From Mycobacterium sp. ACS1612 (GTDB taxonomy: Bacteria > Actinomycetota > Actinomycetes > Mycobacteriales > Mycobacteriaceae), in contig NZ_LZHZ01000035.1 in NCBI RefSeq assembly GCF_001667505.1, forward strand, positions 1-64,000: 64,000 bases of DNA, written 5' to 3'. The notes under the pieces are model-generated. The model ran no database searches and was not told the origin of the DNA. It saw only the letters and a list, made by a program, of their open reading frames with translations. How positions within the stretch are numbered: position 1 is the stretch's first letter; each line of letters opens with the position of its first letter. The translations under genes and the position numbers were made by a program. This document shows, in pieces, positions 15,947 through 25,115 of this stretch.

Positions 15947-17053
15947 ATGCGGGTTGTGCAGGTTGCGAACTTCTACGGTCCGCTTTCGGGGGGTCTCCGC
16001 ACGGCGGTGGATCGCCTCGGCGCGGAATACTGCGCGGCAGGCCACGAAGTTTTCCTCATCGTGCCCGCGCGATACTCCCAACGGCGTGAATTACCGTCTG
16101 GCGTGGTCCGTATTTCGTTGCCAGCCAGGCTGATCCCGTTCACCGGTGGCTATCGCGCCGTGTTGCCCGGCCCGGTCACTTCACTGCTGACCCGACTGTC
16201 ACCGGATGCGCTTGAGGTATCTGATCGGTTGACGCTTCGCTCGCTGGGGGCATGGGGTAGGCAGCGCGACGTGGCGACGGTGATGATCTCTCACGAGCGG
16301 CTGGATCGCCTTGTCGGACAGATGCTTCCGGCCCGCCTCGCGCGGTCTATCGCCGACGTCGCCAACCGCCGCACCGCCGACAGTTACGACACGGTGGTGT
16401 GCACGACGGCGTTCGCCCGCGAAGAGTTCGACCGGATCCACGCGACTAACGTCGTCACGGTGCCATTGGGCGTCGACCTCGACCAGTTCCACCCCCGCCG
16501 TTATTCGGCGACGACAAGGCGACGCTGGGCACGCCCCGAGCAGATCTTGCTGGTGCACTGCGGGCGACTTTCGGTCGAAAAGCACGCCCACCGCAGCATC
16601 GATACCATTGCCGCGCTGTGCAATTGGGGCATCGATGCCCGGCTGGTCGTCGTCGGCGAAGGACCGATGCGCGCGCGGCTGGAACGTCAAGCCGCGGGCA
16701 TGCCCGTCGACTTCACCGGTTTCATCGGCTGCCGCGACACTCTGGCGACCATCCTGGCGACCGCCGACGTCGCGCTCGCACCCGGCCCACACGAAACCTT
16801 CGGGCTGGCGGCGCTGGAAGCACTGGCGTCGGGCACCCCCGCCGTGGTGTCCCGCACGTCCGCGCTCGCCGAGATGCTGACCACCGACAGCGGCGCCACC
16901 ACCGACAACGACCCCGACGCCATCGCTGGGGCGGTCGCCTCGATCATCAGCACGCCGGAACCGCTGCGCCGCAACCGCGCGCGCAGACGCGCCGAAGGGT
17001 TCACCTGGCGTCGATCGGCGACGGGCATGCTCAGCGCACTGCGGGCGCACTGA
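15947..17053 (+). CDS. mgtA: GDP-mannose-dependent alpha-mannosyltransferase MgtA
   Basis: This 368-residue GT4 glycosyltransferase starts MRVVQVANFYGPLSGGLRTA and closely follows M. tuberculosis Rv0557 (MgtA, earlier called PimB) from memory. The donor-binding C-terminal half has VHCGRLSVEKHA and the EX7E motif in GPHETFGLAALEALASG. MgtA adds mannose to a glucuronosyl diacylglycerol, making a glycolipid related to lipomannan precursors at the inner face of the membrane. It starts a short run of small genes with 18-20 nt gaps or overlaps. Confidence 0.9.
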   Translation: MRVVQVANFYGPLSGGLRTAVDRLGAEYCAAGHEVFLIVPARYSQRRELPSGVVRISLPARLIPFTGGYRAVLPGPVTSLLTRLSPDALEVSDRLTLRSLGAWGRQRDVATVMISHERLDRLVGQMLPARLARSIADVANRRTADSYDTVVCTTAFAREEFDRIHATNVVTVPLGVDLDQFHPRRYSATTRRRWARPEQILLVHCGRLSVEKHAHRSIDTIAALCNWGIDARLVVVGEGPMRARLERQAAGMPVDFTGFIGCRDTLATILATADVALAPGPHETFGLAALEALASGTPAVVSRTSALAEMLTTDSGATTDNDPDAIAGAVASIISTPEPLRRNRARRRAEGFTWRRSATGMLSALRAH

Positions 17054-17071
17054 CCGCGCTAGTTTGGCCGG

Positions 17072-17743
17072 GTGGTCGAGGACACCGAACGCAGCAGAAG
17101 CCTGTGGTTCGCGCTGCTGCTGACCCTGGCCAACGGGTTCCTCGACGCTCACACCTACATCTCCCGGGGCGGGGTGTTCGCCAATGTGCAGACCGCCAAC
17201 GTGATCTTCGGCGCCATCGACACGTCGAAGCGGGAGTGGGCGATGGCGCTGGCTCACCTGTGGCCACTGCTCGCGTTCATCGCTGGCGTCGGGTTGGCGT
17301 CGCATATCAAATCCGGCCGTGCGGAACGGTTCGTCGCCAGGCCGCTGGTTTTGACGATGGCGGTCCAGGCCGTCGCCCTCGCCGTCATCGGCTTCGTCCC
17401 CGCGGCGGTCCCGCATAGCTATGTCACCGTGCCGATCTCGTTTCTGGCCGCAATGCAGATCGGCCTGTTCCGCAACATAGGCGAACTCGCATACCTGCCG
17501 GTGGCCACCACCGGCAACCTGATGCGATTCGTCGAGGCCGGCTACGCCGGGTTCGTCGACCGCCACGCCGAATCACGTCGGGCGTTCCGGGTGTACGGCA
17601 CGCTGATCCTGACGTTCGCCACGGGCGCGCTCGGCGGGGCGTACGCCAGCAGGGCGTTGGGAGTTCACGCGATCTGGTTGCCCGCCGGTTTCCTCGCGGT
17701 GACGCTGTGTTTGTTCATCATCGATGAACGCCACCTTCGGTGA
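17072..17743 (+). CDS. YoaK/DUF1275 family membrane protein
   Basis: This 223-residue integral membrane protein has about six hydrophobic segments, including LWFALLLTLANGFLDAHTYI near the N-terminus and the family's GGVFANVQTANVI and PVATTGNLMRF motifs. DUF1275 proteins are widespread with no settled function; transport is suspected. GTG start at 17072, 18 nt after mgtA. Its stop is close to the start of the next small secreted protein. Confidence 0.8.
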   Translation: MVEDTERSRSLWFALLLTLANGFLDAHTYISRGGVFANVQTANVIFGAIDTSKREWAMALAHLWPLLAFIAGVGLASHIKSGRAERFVARPLVLTMAVQAVALAVIGFVPAAVPHSYVTVPISFLAAMQIGLFRNIGELAYLPVATTGNLMRFVEAGYAGFVDRHAESRRAFRVYGTLILTFATGALGGAYASRALGVHAIWLPAGFLAVTLCLFIIDERHLR

Positions 17744-17757
17744 TCTACCATCCGAAG

Positions 17758-18153
17758 ATGCTCAGGTTGCCGACGATCCTCGCCGCCGCGGCGCTGGCGC
17801 TCGCAGGCACCACGCCGGTGGCCACCGCCGAACCGAGCCCGCCGCCGTGCCAGTACACCTTGTCGCCGCCGCAAGTGGTCCAGCTGTCGGGGACGAACGT
17901 CGTGACGTCCACGCTGTCCCTTGCGGCCTGCGATCAATCCGTGGCCTACCAGACCGTCGCCTGTGTGCAGTTGCAGGGCAGCGACGGTCCCGGCCAGTGC
18001 GCGCAGCAGGTCGGCATTCTCACCGCGCAGGTGTTCTACCAGCCGTACCGGCCCGGTGCGACGTACACCGCGACCGGCAGGGGATGCGCCAACACCGGCA
18101 ATCCACCGCGGCCCGTCTGCAAGCCGATGGGCCCGTTGACCGCGACGCTGTAG
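17758..18153 (+). CDS. Secreted protein of unknown function
   Basis: This 131-residue protein has a signal peptide (MLRLPTILAAAALALAGTTP, cleavage likely after VATA, before EPSPPP). The mature part is Pro- and Cys-containing, with cysteines at PCQYT, AACDQS, VACVQ, GQCAQ, GCANT and VCKPM, an even number suited to disulfides. I do not recognise the family. A GTG at 17740 is an alternative start, but the ATG at 17758 gives a clean signal peptide. Confidence 0.65.
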   Translation: MLRLPTILAAAALALAGTTPVATAEPSPPPCQYTLSPPQVVQLSGTNVVTSTLSLAACDQSVAYQTVACVQLQGSDGPGQCAQQVGILTAQVFYQPYRPGATYTATGRGCANTGNPPRPVCKPMGPLTATL

Positions 18154-18157
18154 CTGC

Positions 18158-18682
18158 TCACGCGGCGACGAAACGCACCTTGGGCCCTGGGTCGAAGCGG
18201 TAGCCGCGCCCCCGAATCGTGGTCAGCACCCCTGCGTATGGGCCGAGCTTGGTGCGCAGCCGCCGGACATGGGTGTCGACGGTGCGCAAGGACACCTCGG
18301 TTCCCGGGGCACGGTCGCGCCACACCTGGTTCACCAGTTCGGCGCGCGACACCGGTCGTCCCGGGACAGCGGCGAGGTAGCACAACAATTCGAATTCGCG
18401 GTAGGTCAGCCGCACCCGGTTACCGTCGATGCGCACCTCGCGCAGGATCCGGTCGATGGTCAGCCCGGCGGGCGGGACGGTGGGGTTCGCCGTCGCGACG
18501 TCGACCGCGGCCCTGTGTGCGTGCACACCCGGCACCGATCGGACGATCACCTGGGCATAGTCGTCAGCCAATTGTGCTGTGCGGCTTGGCAAGTCCGCGG
18601 GCGCGGCGGGCACATCGAGCACGAGCACCACCCGTACGGTGTCCGCGCGCGGCATCGGGGGCCGCTGTGCCCCTTGGTACAC
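18158..18682 (-). CDS. OmpR/PhoB-type winged-helix transcription factor without receiver domain
   Basis: This 174-residue protein has a C-terminal DNA-binding domain: LTYREFELLCYLAAVPGRPV, SRAELVNQVW, SLRTVDTHVRRLRTKLG, TIRGRGYRF. This is the full OmpR winged helix. The N-terminal 90 residues do not contain the Asp pocket of a response regulator, so it is not a standard two-component regulator and no kinase is adjacent. The start may be GTG 18682 or ATG 18655 (MPRADTV). Its stop is 4 nt from the convergent secreted-protein gene. Confidence 0.75.
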   Translation of the reverse strand: MYQGAQRPPMPRADTVRVVLVLDVPAAPADLPSRTAQLADDYAQVIVRSVPGVHAHRAAVDVATANPTVPPAGLTIDRILREVRIDGNRVRLTYREFELLCYLAAVPGRPVSRAELVNQVWRDRAPGTEVSLRTVDTHVRRLRTKLGPYAGVLTTIRGRGYRFDPGPKVRFVAA

Positions 18683-18742
18683 ACCAACACTGTGGCGGTA
18701 GAGATTTGTCCGGCACAGGGTTTCCTTCGCGGTGAGCGCAAT

Positions 18743-19525
18743 TCAGAACGCGGGCAGCACCTGCCCGGCATAGGTGGTGGTGATGAATTCTCGGGTGGCT
18801 TCAGCGTTGAGCGCGTCTGTCAGCGCGGTGACGACCGGGCTTCGACAGTTGTCCGGCCTGGCCACCAGATACTCCGCGTACACCGGATTGCCCCGATCGC
18901 AGTGCAGCGCGGTCCCGGTGTCCACACCCCACTCCATCGCCTGATTGCCGAACAGGAACACCACATCTGCGCCCGCCCCGCTGCGCCCGCCCGTGTCGAA
19001 ATCTTCGCGCAGATCGCCGAGCAGCCAGCTGGTCAGCTCTTTGAGCACCAGCCGGCGCGGATTCGACCGCACGTCACCGACGCTCGTCAGGCCTCGCCGC
19101 GACGGCGCGCATTCGATCAGTCCCAGCCGCTCGAGCATTACCAGTGACCGGTCGATGTTGACCGGATCCGACGGCAGCGCCACCTCGGCATACTCGGGGA
19201 TCGCGTCTACCTCCGGAATCCACGTCGAGTACAACCCGAACGGTTCGATGTGCACCGGCGCCAGCGGCACCAACCGATTGCCGGTGCGGCGGTTGAAATC
19301 GTGGAGGAACGGCAGGTACTGGAAGAAGTTCGCATGCAGCCGGCCGGCTGCCAGCAGATCGTTGGGCTTGTCGAAGCTCTCGAAGATCTCGATCTGTAGG
19401 TCGATTCCCTGGCCGGCCAGCGGCTCCCTGACGAAGTCGAGGATCTCGGCGTGCGGCACAGGCGTGGCCCCGACCCGCAGCGGGCGTTTGCCTCTGCCGC
19501 CCACCGCGCGCACCGAGCTGCTCAC
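18743..19525 (-). CDS. NlpA/MetQ-family ligand-binding protein lacking a signal peptide
   Basis: This is a 260-residue periplasmic-binding-protein fold of the methionine-binding MetQ type: LRVGATPVPHAEILDFV at the start, then IDLQIEIFESFDKPNDLLA, HANFFQYLPFLHDFN and ALPSDPVNIDRSL. MetQ proteins are normally lipoproteins feeding an ABC importer. Here neither the GTG at 19525 nor the longer frame to 19609 supplies a signal sequence or lipobox, and no ABC transporter genes are nearby. It may act inside the cell or be misannotated at its start. It is divergent from a permease operon. Confidence 0.65.
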   Translation of the reverse strand: MSSSVRAVGGRGKRPLRVGATPVPHAEILDFVREPLAGQGIDLQIEIFESFDKPNDLLAAGRLHANFFQYLPFLHDFNRRTGNRLVPLAPVHIEPFGLYSTWIPEVDAIPEYAEVALPSDPVNIDRSLVMLERLGLIECAPSRRGLTSVGDVRSNPRRLVLKELTSWLLGDLREDFDTGGRSGAGADVVFLFGNQAMEWGVDTGTALHCDRGNPVYAEYLVARPDNCRSPVVTALTDALNAEATREFITTTYAGQVLPAF

Positions 19526-19657
19526 GCCGCGAACACTACCGGCGCACGCGAATGTGTCCAATTGTGACGCCGTATGACTCACGGTGACTCCAGATCTGGT
19601 GTCGCCCATCGCGTTTTCCTACCGTCGAGCCAACTTCCACCGATAGGACGGTCAACG

Positions 19658-21091
19658 ATGTCCGAAACCACAACCACACCAGAGGTTTTGGGGGAGCGTC
19701 CATCCCCGCCGCTGCGTCAACTGACGGGCAACCTCGGCGTGCCCGCAATCGTGTTCATGGTCGTCGCCGCGGCGGCGCCGTTGGGCGTGATCGGCGGCGT
19801 GGTGCCGCTGGGCCTCGCCTCGGGCAACGGTGCGGGATTCCCAGCCACGTTCATTGCCTCGACGGTGATACTGCTGTTCTTCGCCGTCGGGTTTACGGCG
19901 TTGACGCCGTACGTCGAAGACGCCGGCGCGTTTTTCTCCTACGTGCGTACGGCATTGGGCTTTCCCGCAGGCATCGGCATCGCATTCGTCGCGTTGGTGA
20001 GTTACGTGGCGATCGAGGCAGGCGTGTACGGCCTCCTCGGACCGGCGGGCAGCGCCGTTGTCGAATTGTTCGGCGGGTCTGCGCTGCCGTGGTGGCTGTT
20101 CGCGGCGGCGGCGTTCGTCGTCACCGCATTCCTGGGCTACCGCAGCATCCAGTTGTCCAGCCAGGTGCTGGCAGTGCTGTTGACCGCCGAGATCGCCATC
20201 GTGTTGGTGCTCGACGCGGTGATCGTGGCTCGCGGCGGTGACCACGGCCTGTCGACCGGCATCGTCAACCCCGGCGTCATCTTCTCCGGATCCGTCGGTA
20301 TCGGTCTGCTTTTCGCACTCATCAGCTTCGTCGGTTTCGAAGCCACCGCGATCTTCCGCGATGAGGCCCGCACTCCCGAGCGCACCATCCCGCGCGCCAC
20401 CTACGCCGCCCTGATCCTCATCGGCGTGTTCTACGCGGTGACCAGTTGGGCGCTGGTGTCCGGATGGGGCGACGCGGAAGCGGTCAGCAGGGCCACCGAG
20501 TCGGGCAGCACCTTCCTGTCCGACACCGCGCAGCGCTACATCGGCGTGGTGGGCAACGACATCATCACGGTGCTGTACTTCACCAGCCTGTATGCCTGCA
20601 TCCTGTCGTTCCACAACGTCGCGTCTCGCTATGTGTTCGCGTTGTCGCAGCGCGATGTGCTGCCCGCGTCGCTGAGCTATCCGCACGCCAAACACGGTTC
20701 ACCGCATCAGGCTTCGTTGTGGATCTCCGGTGTCGTCGCGATCAGCGTCGTGCTTGCCGTGGTCTTCGAACTCGACCCGGCCGCGCAGTTCTACACCTGG
20801 TTCGCGGGCGCCACCACCGTCGGATTCGTCGTGTTGCTGATCGCCACCAGCGTCGCGGTACTGGTCTACTTCGCCCGCGACCGCCGTGGCCACTCGCAGT
20901 GGCGGGTGCGCATCGCGCCGCTGCTGGGCCTGGTCGGGTTGGCGGGGGCGCTGATCCTGATATTGGCCAACCTGAGGGATCTGGTGGGTGGGTCGAGCGT
21001 GCTGGCGTGGGTGATCGTCGGCCTGCTGGTGGGCTCGTTCGCGGTCGGCGCCACGGTAGGCACCCGGGTCGCCAAGGCGCCGGCGTCATGA
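19658..21091 (+). CDS. APC-superfamily amino acid/amine permease
   Basis: This 477-residue protein has about twelve hydrophobic segments and the APC start pattern (LRQLTGNLGVPAIVFMVVAA, APLGVIGGVVPLG). The conserved central FVGFEATAIFRDEARTPERT is typical of amino acid/polyamine permeases. The ATG at 19658 has AGGACG upstream. The stop overlaps the GS-like gene start as ATGA (21088-21091), so uptake and gamma-glutamylation are translationally linked. The substrate is probably an amino acid or amine that the next three enzymes process. Confidence 0.85.
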   Translation: MSETTTTPEVLGERPSPPLRQLTGNLGVPAIVFMVVAAAAPLGVIGGVVPLGLASGNGAGFPATFIASTVILLFFAVGFTALTPYVEDAGAFFSYVRTALGFPAGIGIAFVALVSYVAIEAGVYGLLGPAGSAVVELFGGSALPWWLFAAAAFVVTAFLGYRSIQLSSQVLAVLLTAEIAIVLVLDAVIVARGGDHGLSTGIVNPGVIFSGSVGIGLLFALISFVGFEATAIFRDEARTPERTIPRATYAALILIGVFYAVTSWALVSGWGDAEAVSRATESGSTFLSDTAQRYIGVVGNDIITVLYFTSLYACILSFHNVASRYVFALSQRDVLPASLSYPHAKHGSPHQASLWISGVVAISVVLAVVFELDPAAQFYTWFAGATTVGFVVLLIATSVAVLVYFARDRRGHSQWRVRIAPLLGLVGLAGALILILANLRDLVGGSSVLAWVIVGLLVGSFAVGATVGTRVAKAPAS

Positions 21092-22413
21092 CGCAGACGG
21101 TAGACACCCCGGCCCCCGAACGCGATCTGCTGCAGGGCATCGCGGACGGTTCGCTGACCGAGATCGAGGTGGCGTGGAGCGATCCGTTCGGCCACGCGCA
21201 GGGCAAGCGGATACCCGCCGCGCAATTCCTCGACCGCGCCAAAGGCCACGGGTTCGCGTTCTGCGAGGCGTCGTTGGGCTGGAACACCGATGGGACCGTC
21301 ATCGACGGCCTCGGCCTGACCAACTGGGCGGGCGGCTATCCCGACGTTTATGCGGTGCCCGACTTCGCCACCTTCAGGCCACTGCCATGGCGACGCGGCG
21401 TCGGCCATGTCATCTCCGATATCGTTGCGCACGAACGTAATCCGTCGTTGTTGGACCCGCGTGCGGTGCTGAAGCGGGTGCTGGCCCGACTGGCCGAACT
21501 GGGCTACACCGCGAAAGTCGGCGTGGAACTCGAGTTCTATCTGCTCAACGCCGACGGGACGCCTTTTCAACACGACATCCACGCGTACTCGCTGGAGAAC
21601 GCCAACGCGCTCGACCCGCTGATCACCGACCTGAACGAAACACTCGGCGCCTTCACCCGGTTGGAGGGCATCCAGACCGAGTACGGGCCCGGCCAAGTGG
21701 AGACCAACCTGGTCTACACCGACGCGCTGGCAGCCGCCGACGATGCGGCGCGGCTCAAGTACGCCGCCAAGGAGGTAGCGCGCAGACACGGTAAGGTCGC
21801 CAGCTTCATGGCCAAGCCGTTCTCCGAACACTCCGGCAGCTCGCAACATCTGCACATCTCGTTGTGGCGCGACGGCGCAGCGGCTTTCGCACCGGACAAC
21901 GGCGCCGAGAACGAGACCGCATTGCACTCGATCGCAGGCCTGCTCGAACATCTGCCGTCGATCACGTTGTTCGGTGCACACTCGGTCAACGCGTATCGCC
22001 GGTTCGTACCCGATTCGTTCGCCCCGGCAACGGTGACATGGAGCCGCGACAACCGAAGCGCGGCGGTGCGTTCGCTGATCGAGGGCGCGGCCACGCGGAT
22101 CGAACTGCGCAGCGGCGCATCGGATGCCAACCCGTACTGGTTGGTCGCCTCGGCGCTGGCGGCAGTGGTCGCAGGTCTGCAGGCGCGGCGCAGGCCGCCG
22201 GAATCCGATGGCGGCAACCTGTACTTCAGCGGCACCCCGCTGCCCGAATCGCTCGGTGTCGCGCTGGCGCTCGCCACCCAGGACGACACCATCCTGGAGA
22301 TCCTCGGCGCCGAGTCGGTGCGTGATTTCGCAGCCATCGCGCGCAGTGAGTGGCAGCAGTATTCGAACCACGTCAGCGACTGGGAGCGCCAGCGCTACCT
22401 GACCAGTTCATGA
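21088..22413 (+). CDS. Glutamine synthetase-like (gamma-glutamyl-amine ligase) protein
   Basis: This 441-residue GS family protein has VELEFYLLNADG, QTEYGPGQVETNLVY, GSSQHLHISLW, FVPDSFAPATVTWSRDNRSA and RIELRSGASDANPYW, with all core GS segments present. It differs clearly from the other GS-like gene at 9045. Members of this branch include PuuA/GlnA3-like enzymes that attach glutamate to amines. It is coupled at both ends by ATGA overlaps, to the permease before it and the flavin monooxygenase after it. Confidence 0.8.
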   Translation: MTQTVDTPAPERDLLQGIADGSLTEIEVAWSDPFGHAQGKRIPAAQFLDRAKGHGFAFCEASLGWNTDGTVIDGLGLTNWAGGYPDVYAVPDFATFRPLPWRRGVGHVISDIVAHERNPSLLDPRAVLKRVLARLAELGYTAKVGVELEFYLLNADGTPFQHDIHAYSLENANALDPLITDLNETLGAFTRLEGIQTEYGPGQVETNLVYTDALAAADDAARLKYAAKEVARRHGKVASFMAKPFSEHSGSSQHLHISLWRDGAAAFAPDNGAENETALHSIAGLLEHLPSITLFGAHSVNAYRRFVPDSFAPATVTWSRDNRSAAVRSLIEGAATRIELRSGASDANPYWLVASALAAVVAGLQARRRPPESDGGNLYFSGTPLPESLGVALALATQDDTILEILGAESVRDFAAIARSEWQQYSNHVSDWERQRYLTSS

Positions 22414-23426
22414 CGCGCCCACGGTTCGGTGTGTGGGCGCCGGTGTACGGCAACCACGGCGCCCGCAACCACCCGGACGATGCGCCGGATCCCTGCTACC
22501 GCCGCAATCGCGACTTGCTGATCCGCGCGGAGCAGGCCGGTTTCGACTCAACTCTGTTGGCTCAACACGTCATTCACCCCAGCAATGTGGAGGATGACGT
22601 GCTCGAGACGTGGTCGACGATGGCCGCTCTGGCCGAGGCCACCAGCCGCATCGAACTGATCGGCGCCATCAAGCCGCTGCTCGTCAATCCGCTGGTGTTC
22701 GCCAAATTGGCGACGAACATCGGCGAGATCTCGGCGGGCAGGATCGCGATCAACGTGGTCAGCGGATGGTTTCTGCCTGAACTCGAAGCGCTCGGGCTCG
22801 ACGCCGCCGACCACGACGACCGTTACGCGTTCACCCGGGCGTGGCTGCAGACCGTGCTGGACCTGTGGGCGGGTAAGCAGGTCGACATCGCAGGCCGCGG
22901 CGGCCAGAGTGCGCTCATCCGTCCGGTCCCCGATCAGCCGCCGGCGGTGTACTTCGGCGGCGAGTCCGAACCGGCCCGTGCGCTGGCCGCGCAACACGCC
23001 GACGTGTTCTTCATCAACGGTCGGCCGCTGGCCGACACCATCGAGGTGATCGAGGATCTGCGGGCCAGGCCCCGCGACCGTGCCCCGTTGCGATTCGGGT
23101 TGTCCGCCTTCGTGATCGCCCGCGAGACGGAGGCCGAGGCGACGGCCGAACTGCAGCATCTGCAGTCGCTCGTCGACGCCGAGAGCAGACCCGAGATCTC
23201 GTCTGGCACTGACCCGAAGACCCAGATGTACAAAGTGCTTTCGGGTACCAGCCGGGTCGGCTCCAACGGTGGCACATTGGCAGGCCTGGTCGGCAGCTAC
23301 CGGCAGGTGATAGAGCGGATCGAGGCATTCCACTCCGCGGGCGTCGAACTGTTCATGCTGCAGTTCCAGCCGCTGAACGCGGAACTGGACCGGTTCGCCG
23401 AGAAAATCATTCCGCACTTTCGCTAG
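22410..23426 (+). CDS. LLM-class FMN-dependent monooxygenase, SfnG/SsuD-like
   Basis: This 338-residue luciferase-like barrel starts RPRFGVWAPVYGNHGARN and contains RAEQAGFDSTLLAQH, WSTMAALAEATSRIELIGAI, and GRIAINVVSGWFLPELEALG, the pattern of the SfnG (dimethylsulfone) and SsuD (alkanesulfonate) monooxygenases. These use reduced FMN and oxygen to cleave C-S bonds under sulfur limitation. It overlaps the GS-like gene as ATGA and is followed after 10 nt by an SfnB-like gene. The real substrate could be a C-S or C-N compound. Confidence 0.75.
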   Translation: MTRPRFGVWAPVYGNHGARNHPDDAPDPCYRRNRDLLIRAEQAGFDSTLLAQHVIHPSNVEDDVLETWSTMAALAEATSRIELIGAIKPLLVNPLVFAKLATNIGEISAGRIAINVVSGWFLPELEALGLDAADHDDRYAFTRAWLQTVLDLWAGKQVDIAGRGGQSALIRPVPDQPPAVYFGGESEPARALAAQHADVFFINGRPLADTIEVIEDLRARPRDRAPLRFGLSAFVIARETEAEATAELQHLQSLVDAESRPEISSGTDPKTQMYKVLSGTSRVGSNGGTLAGLVGSYRQVIERIEAFHSAGVELFMLQFQPLNAELDRFAEKIIPHFR

Positions 23427-23436
23427 GAGAAGACAA

Positions 23437-24666
23437 ATGACCCTCGAAGCAACCGGGGCACGCTCGGCGGTCTCCGAAGAGCCGCTCGGCAGTTCGGTAT
23501 CAGACCGGTTGGCCCGGCTGGCGGACATCGTCGGGGACCTGCGCCGCGACGATGCCGCTGCCGAGCGGGACCGCGTCCTGCAGTACGGTGCGGTCGAACG
23601 CTTGCGCCACGCCGGAGTGCTCAGCCTGCGGGTACCGACACGCTACGGCGGGCCAGGCGGTGGGGCACGCGACGTCATTGCCGCCGTCGTGCAGATCGCC
23701 CGCGGCAGTTCGAATGTGGCGCAGTCACTTCGGGCGCATTTCGGATTCTCCGAGCGGCTGCTGAGCAATCGGGCCAACGAGGCGGAACGCCTGCAATGGT
23801 TTCCCGTTGTCAACGCGGGGGTGGTGTTCGGCAACGCGATCACCGACGCCAACGGCAAGGCACCGGGAAGCTCCGACACCACACTGCTGACCGACGCCGA
23901 CGGTGTGCTGCGGCTCAACGGTTACAAGTTCTATTCCACCGGAACACTGTTCGCCGATCTGATCGCGGTGTCCGCCGTCGACGCCGACGGCAGGGACCTG
24001 CAGGCCATCGTGCCGACCGACCGCGCCGGCGTCGAACTCTTCGACGATTGGGACGGATTCGGCCAACGCCTCACCGCCAGCGGAGGCACGCGGTTCACCG
24101 ACGTCGCCGTCGAACCGGCCGAGGTGACGACGGTGTCCGACGGCAAGCATCTGGGGCATTCCACCGCGTTCCTGCAGTTGTACCTGGCGGCGGTGGCGGC
24201 CGGTATCGCGCACGGCGTGTTCGACGACGCGGTGGCGTACGTGCGGACGAAGGCGCGTCCGGCGTCGCATTCGCTGGCCGACACGGCGTCGGGGGATCCG
24301 TTCATCCTCGCCGCGGTGGGCGACATCGCCGCCAACGCCGCTGCGGCCGAAGCACTGGTGCTGTCCGCCGCCGGCGCGATCGATGCCGTGGTGGACGCAG
24401 GCGCGCAGGCCGATCCCGACGCGCTGGCCCAGTTGTCCGTCACGATCGCCAAGGCGCAGTTGGTGGCGGAACGGCTGACCCTGGCCGCGGCGGAGCGGTT
24501 GTTCGACACCGGGGGAGCGTCGGCGACGGCCCGCAACCTCAACCTGGACCGGCACTGGCGCAACACGCGGACACTGGCGAGCCATAATCCGTTGGTGTAC
24601 AAGGCATATGCCGCCGGTAACTACGCGGTCAACGGCGTCTGGCCGCCGGCCAACGGCTACTTCTGA
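23437..24666 (+). CDS. Acyl-CoA dehydrogenase-fold flavin monooxygenase, SfnB/DszC-like
   Basis: This 409-residue protein has the acyl-CoA dehydrogenase fold, with sequence choices of the SfnB/DszC oxidoreductases: VLSLRVPTRYGGPGGGARDV, SLRAHFGFSERLL, GYKFYSTGTLFADLI, and ending RHWRNTRTLASHNPLVYKAY. In these enzymes flavin is used with oxygen on sulfur compounds rather than for acyl-CoA oxidation. AGGAGAAGAC precedes the ATG. It closes the permease, GS-like, SfnG-like operon. Confidence 0.78.
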   Translation: MTLEATGARSAVSEEPLGSSVSDRLARLADIVGDLRRDDAAAERDRVLQYGAVERLRHAGVLSLRVPTRYGGPGGGARDVIAAVVQIARGSSNVAQSLRAHFGFSERLLSNRANEAERLQWFPVVNAGVVFGNAITDANGKAPGSSDTTLLTDADGVLRLNGYKFYSTGTLFADLIAVSAVDADGRDLQAIVPTDRAGVELFDDWDGFGQRLTASGGTRFTDVAVEPAEVTTVSDGKHLGHSTAFLQLYLAAVAAGIAHGVFDDAVAYVRTKARPASHSLADTASGDPFILAAVGDIAANAAAAEALVLSAAGAIDAVVDAGAQADPDALAQLSVTIAKAQLVAERLTLAAAERLFDTGGASATARNLNLDRHWRNTRTLASHNPLVYKAYAAGNYAVNGVWPPANGYF

Positions 24667-24746
24667 CCTGTTCGCCGTTCCAGCCGAAGTGAACCAACCC
24701 GATTCGTGAACCGTGTCCCTGCCGAAGGGCAATCGAGAGGGGCACG

Positions 24747-25115
24747 ATGAAGAGATTCGGATTCTTTCTGGCGGCGGTCTGTCTGATCGGTGCATTGATA
24801 ACCGCCTGCGGTGGGTCAACGGATTCCGCCACGGCGTCACCGACAGCCACCACGCCCGCCGAAGCGAGCGCCGCCACGATCACGATCGCCGATATGAACT
24901 ACGGCCAGCCGGTCACGGTGCCCCCGGGCGCCAAGATCACCGTCAAGAACAACGACTCGGTCGAGCATTCGGTGACCTCGGATGCTGCGGACAAGTTCGG
25001 CATGGACGTCGACGGCAACGAGCAGGGTGTGCTGACCGCACCCACCGAACCGGGCGAGTTTGCATTTCACTGCAAGTATCACCCGTCGATGCACGGCACA
25101 CTGATCGTCAAGTAG
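24747..25115 (+). CDS. Cupredoxin-domain lipoprotein
   Basis: This 122-residue protein has a lipoprotein signal with lipobox ending at C21 (LITAC), a Thr/Ala-rich linker, and a plastocyanin-like domain. Probable copper ligands are H74 (SVEHSV), C109, H112 and M115 or H116 ([11 protein letters not shown]). It likely carries electrons or copper at the outer face of the membrane. It has its own promoter space of 80 nt after the SfnB-like gene. Its last 8 nt overlap the convergent zinc-finger gene. Confidence 0.85.
   Translation: MKRFGFFLAAVCLIGALITACGGSTDSATASPTATTPAEASAATITIADMNYGQPVTVPPGAKITVKNNDSVEHSVTSDAADKFGMDVDGNEQGVLTAPTEPGEFAFHCKYHPSMHGTLIVK

Noticed and set aside
16199-17566. 455-residue minus-strand frame
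   Set aside because: It is a shadow of mgtA and the DUF1275 gene, with Arg/Asp/His-rich composition and no recognisable domain.
20866-22371. 501-residue minus-strand frame
   Set aside because: It is antisense to the permease and GS-like genes; no domain pattern is visible.
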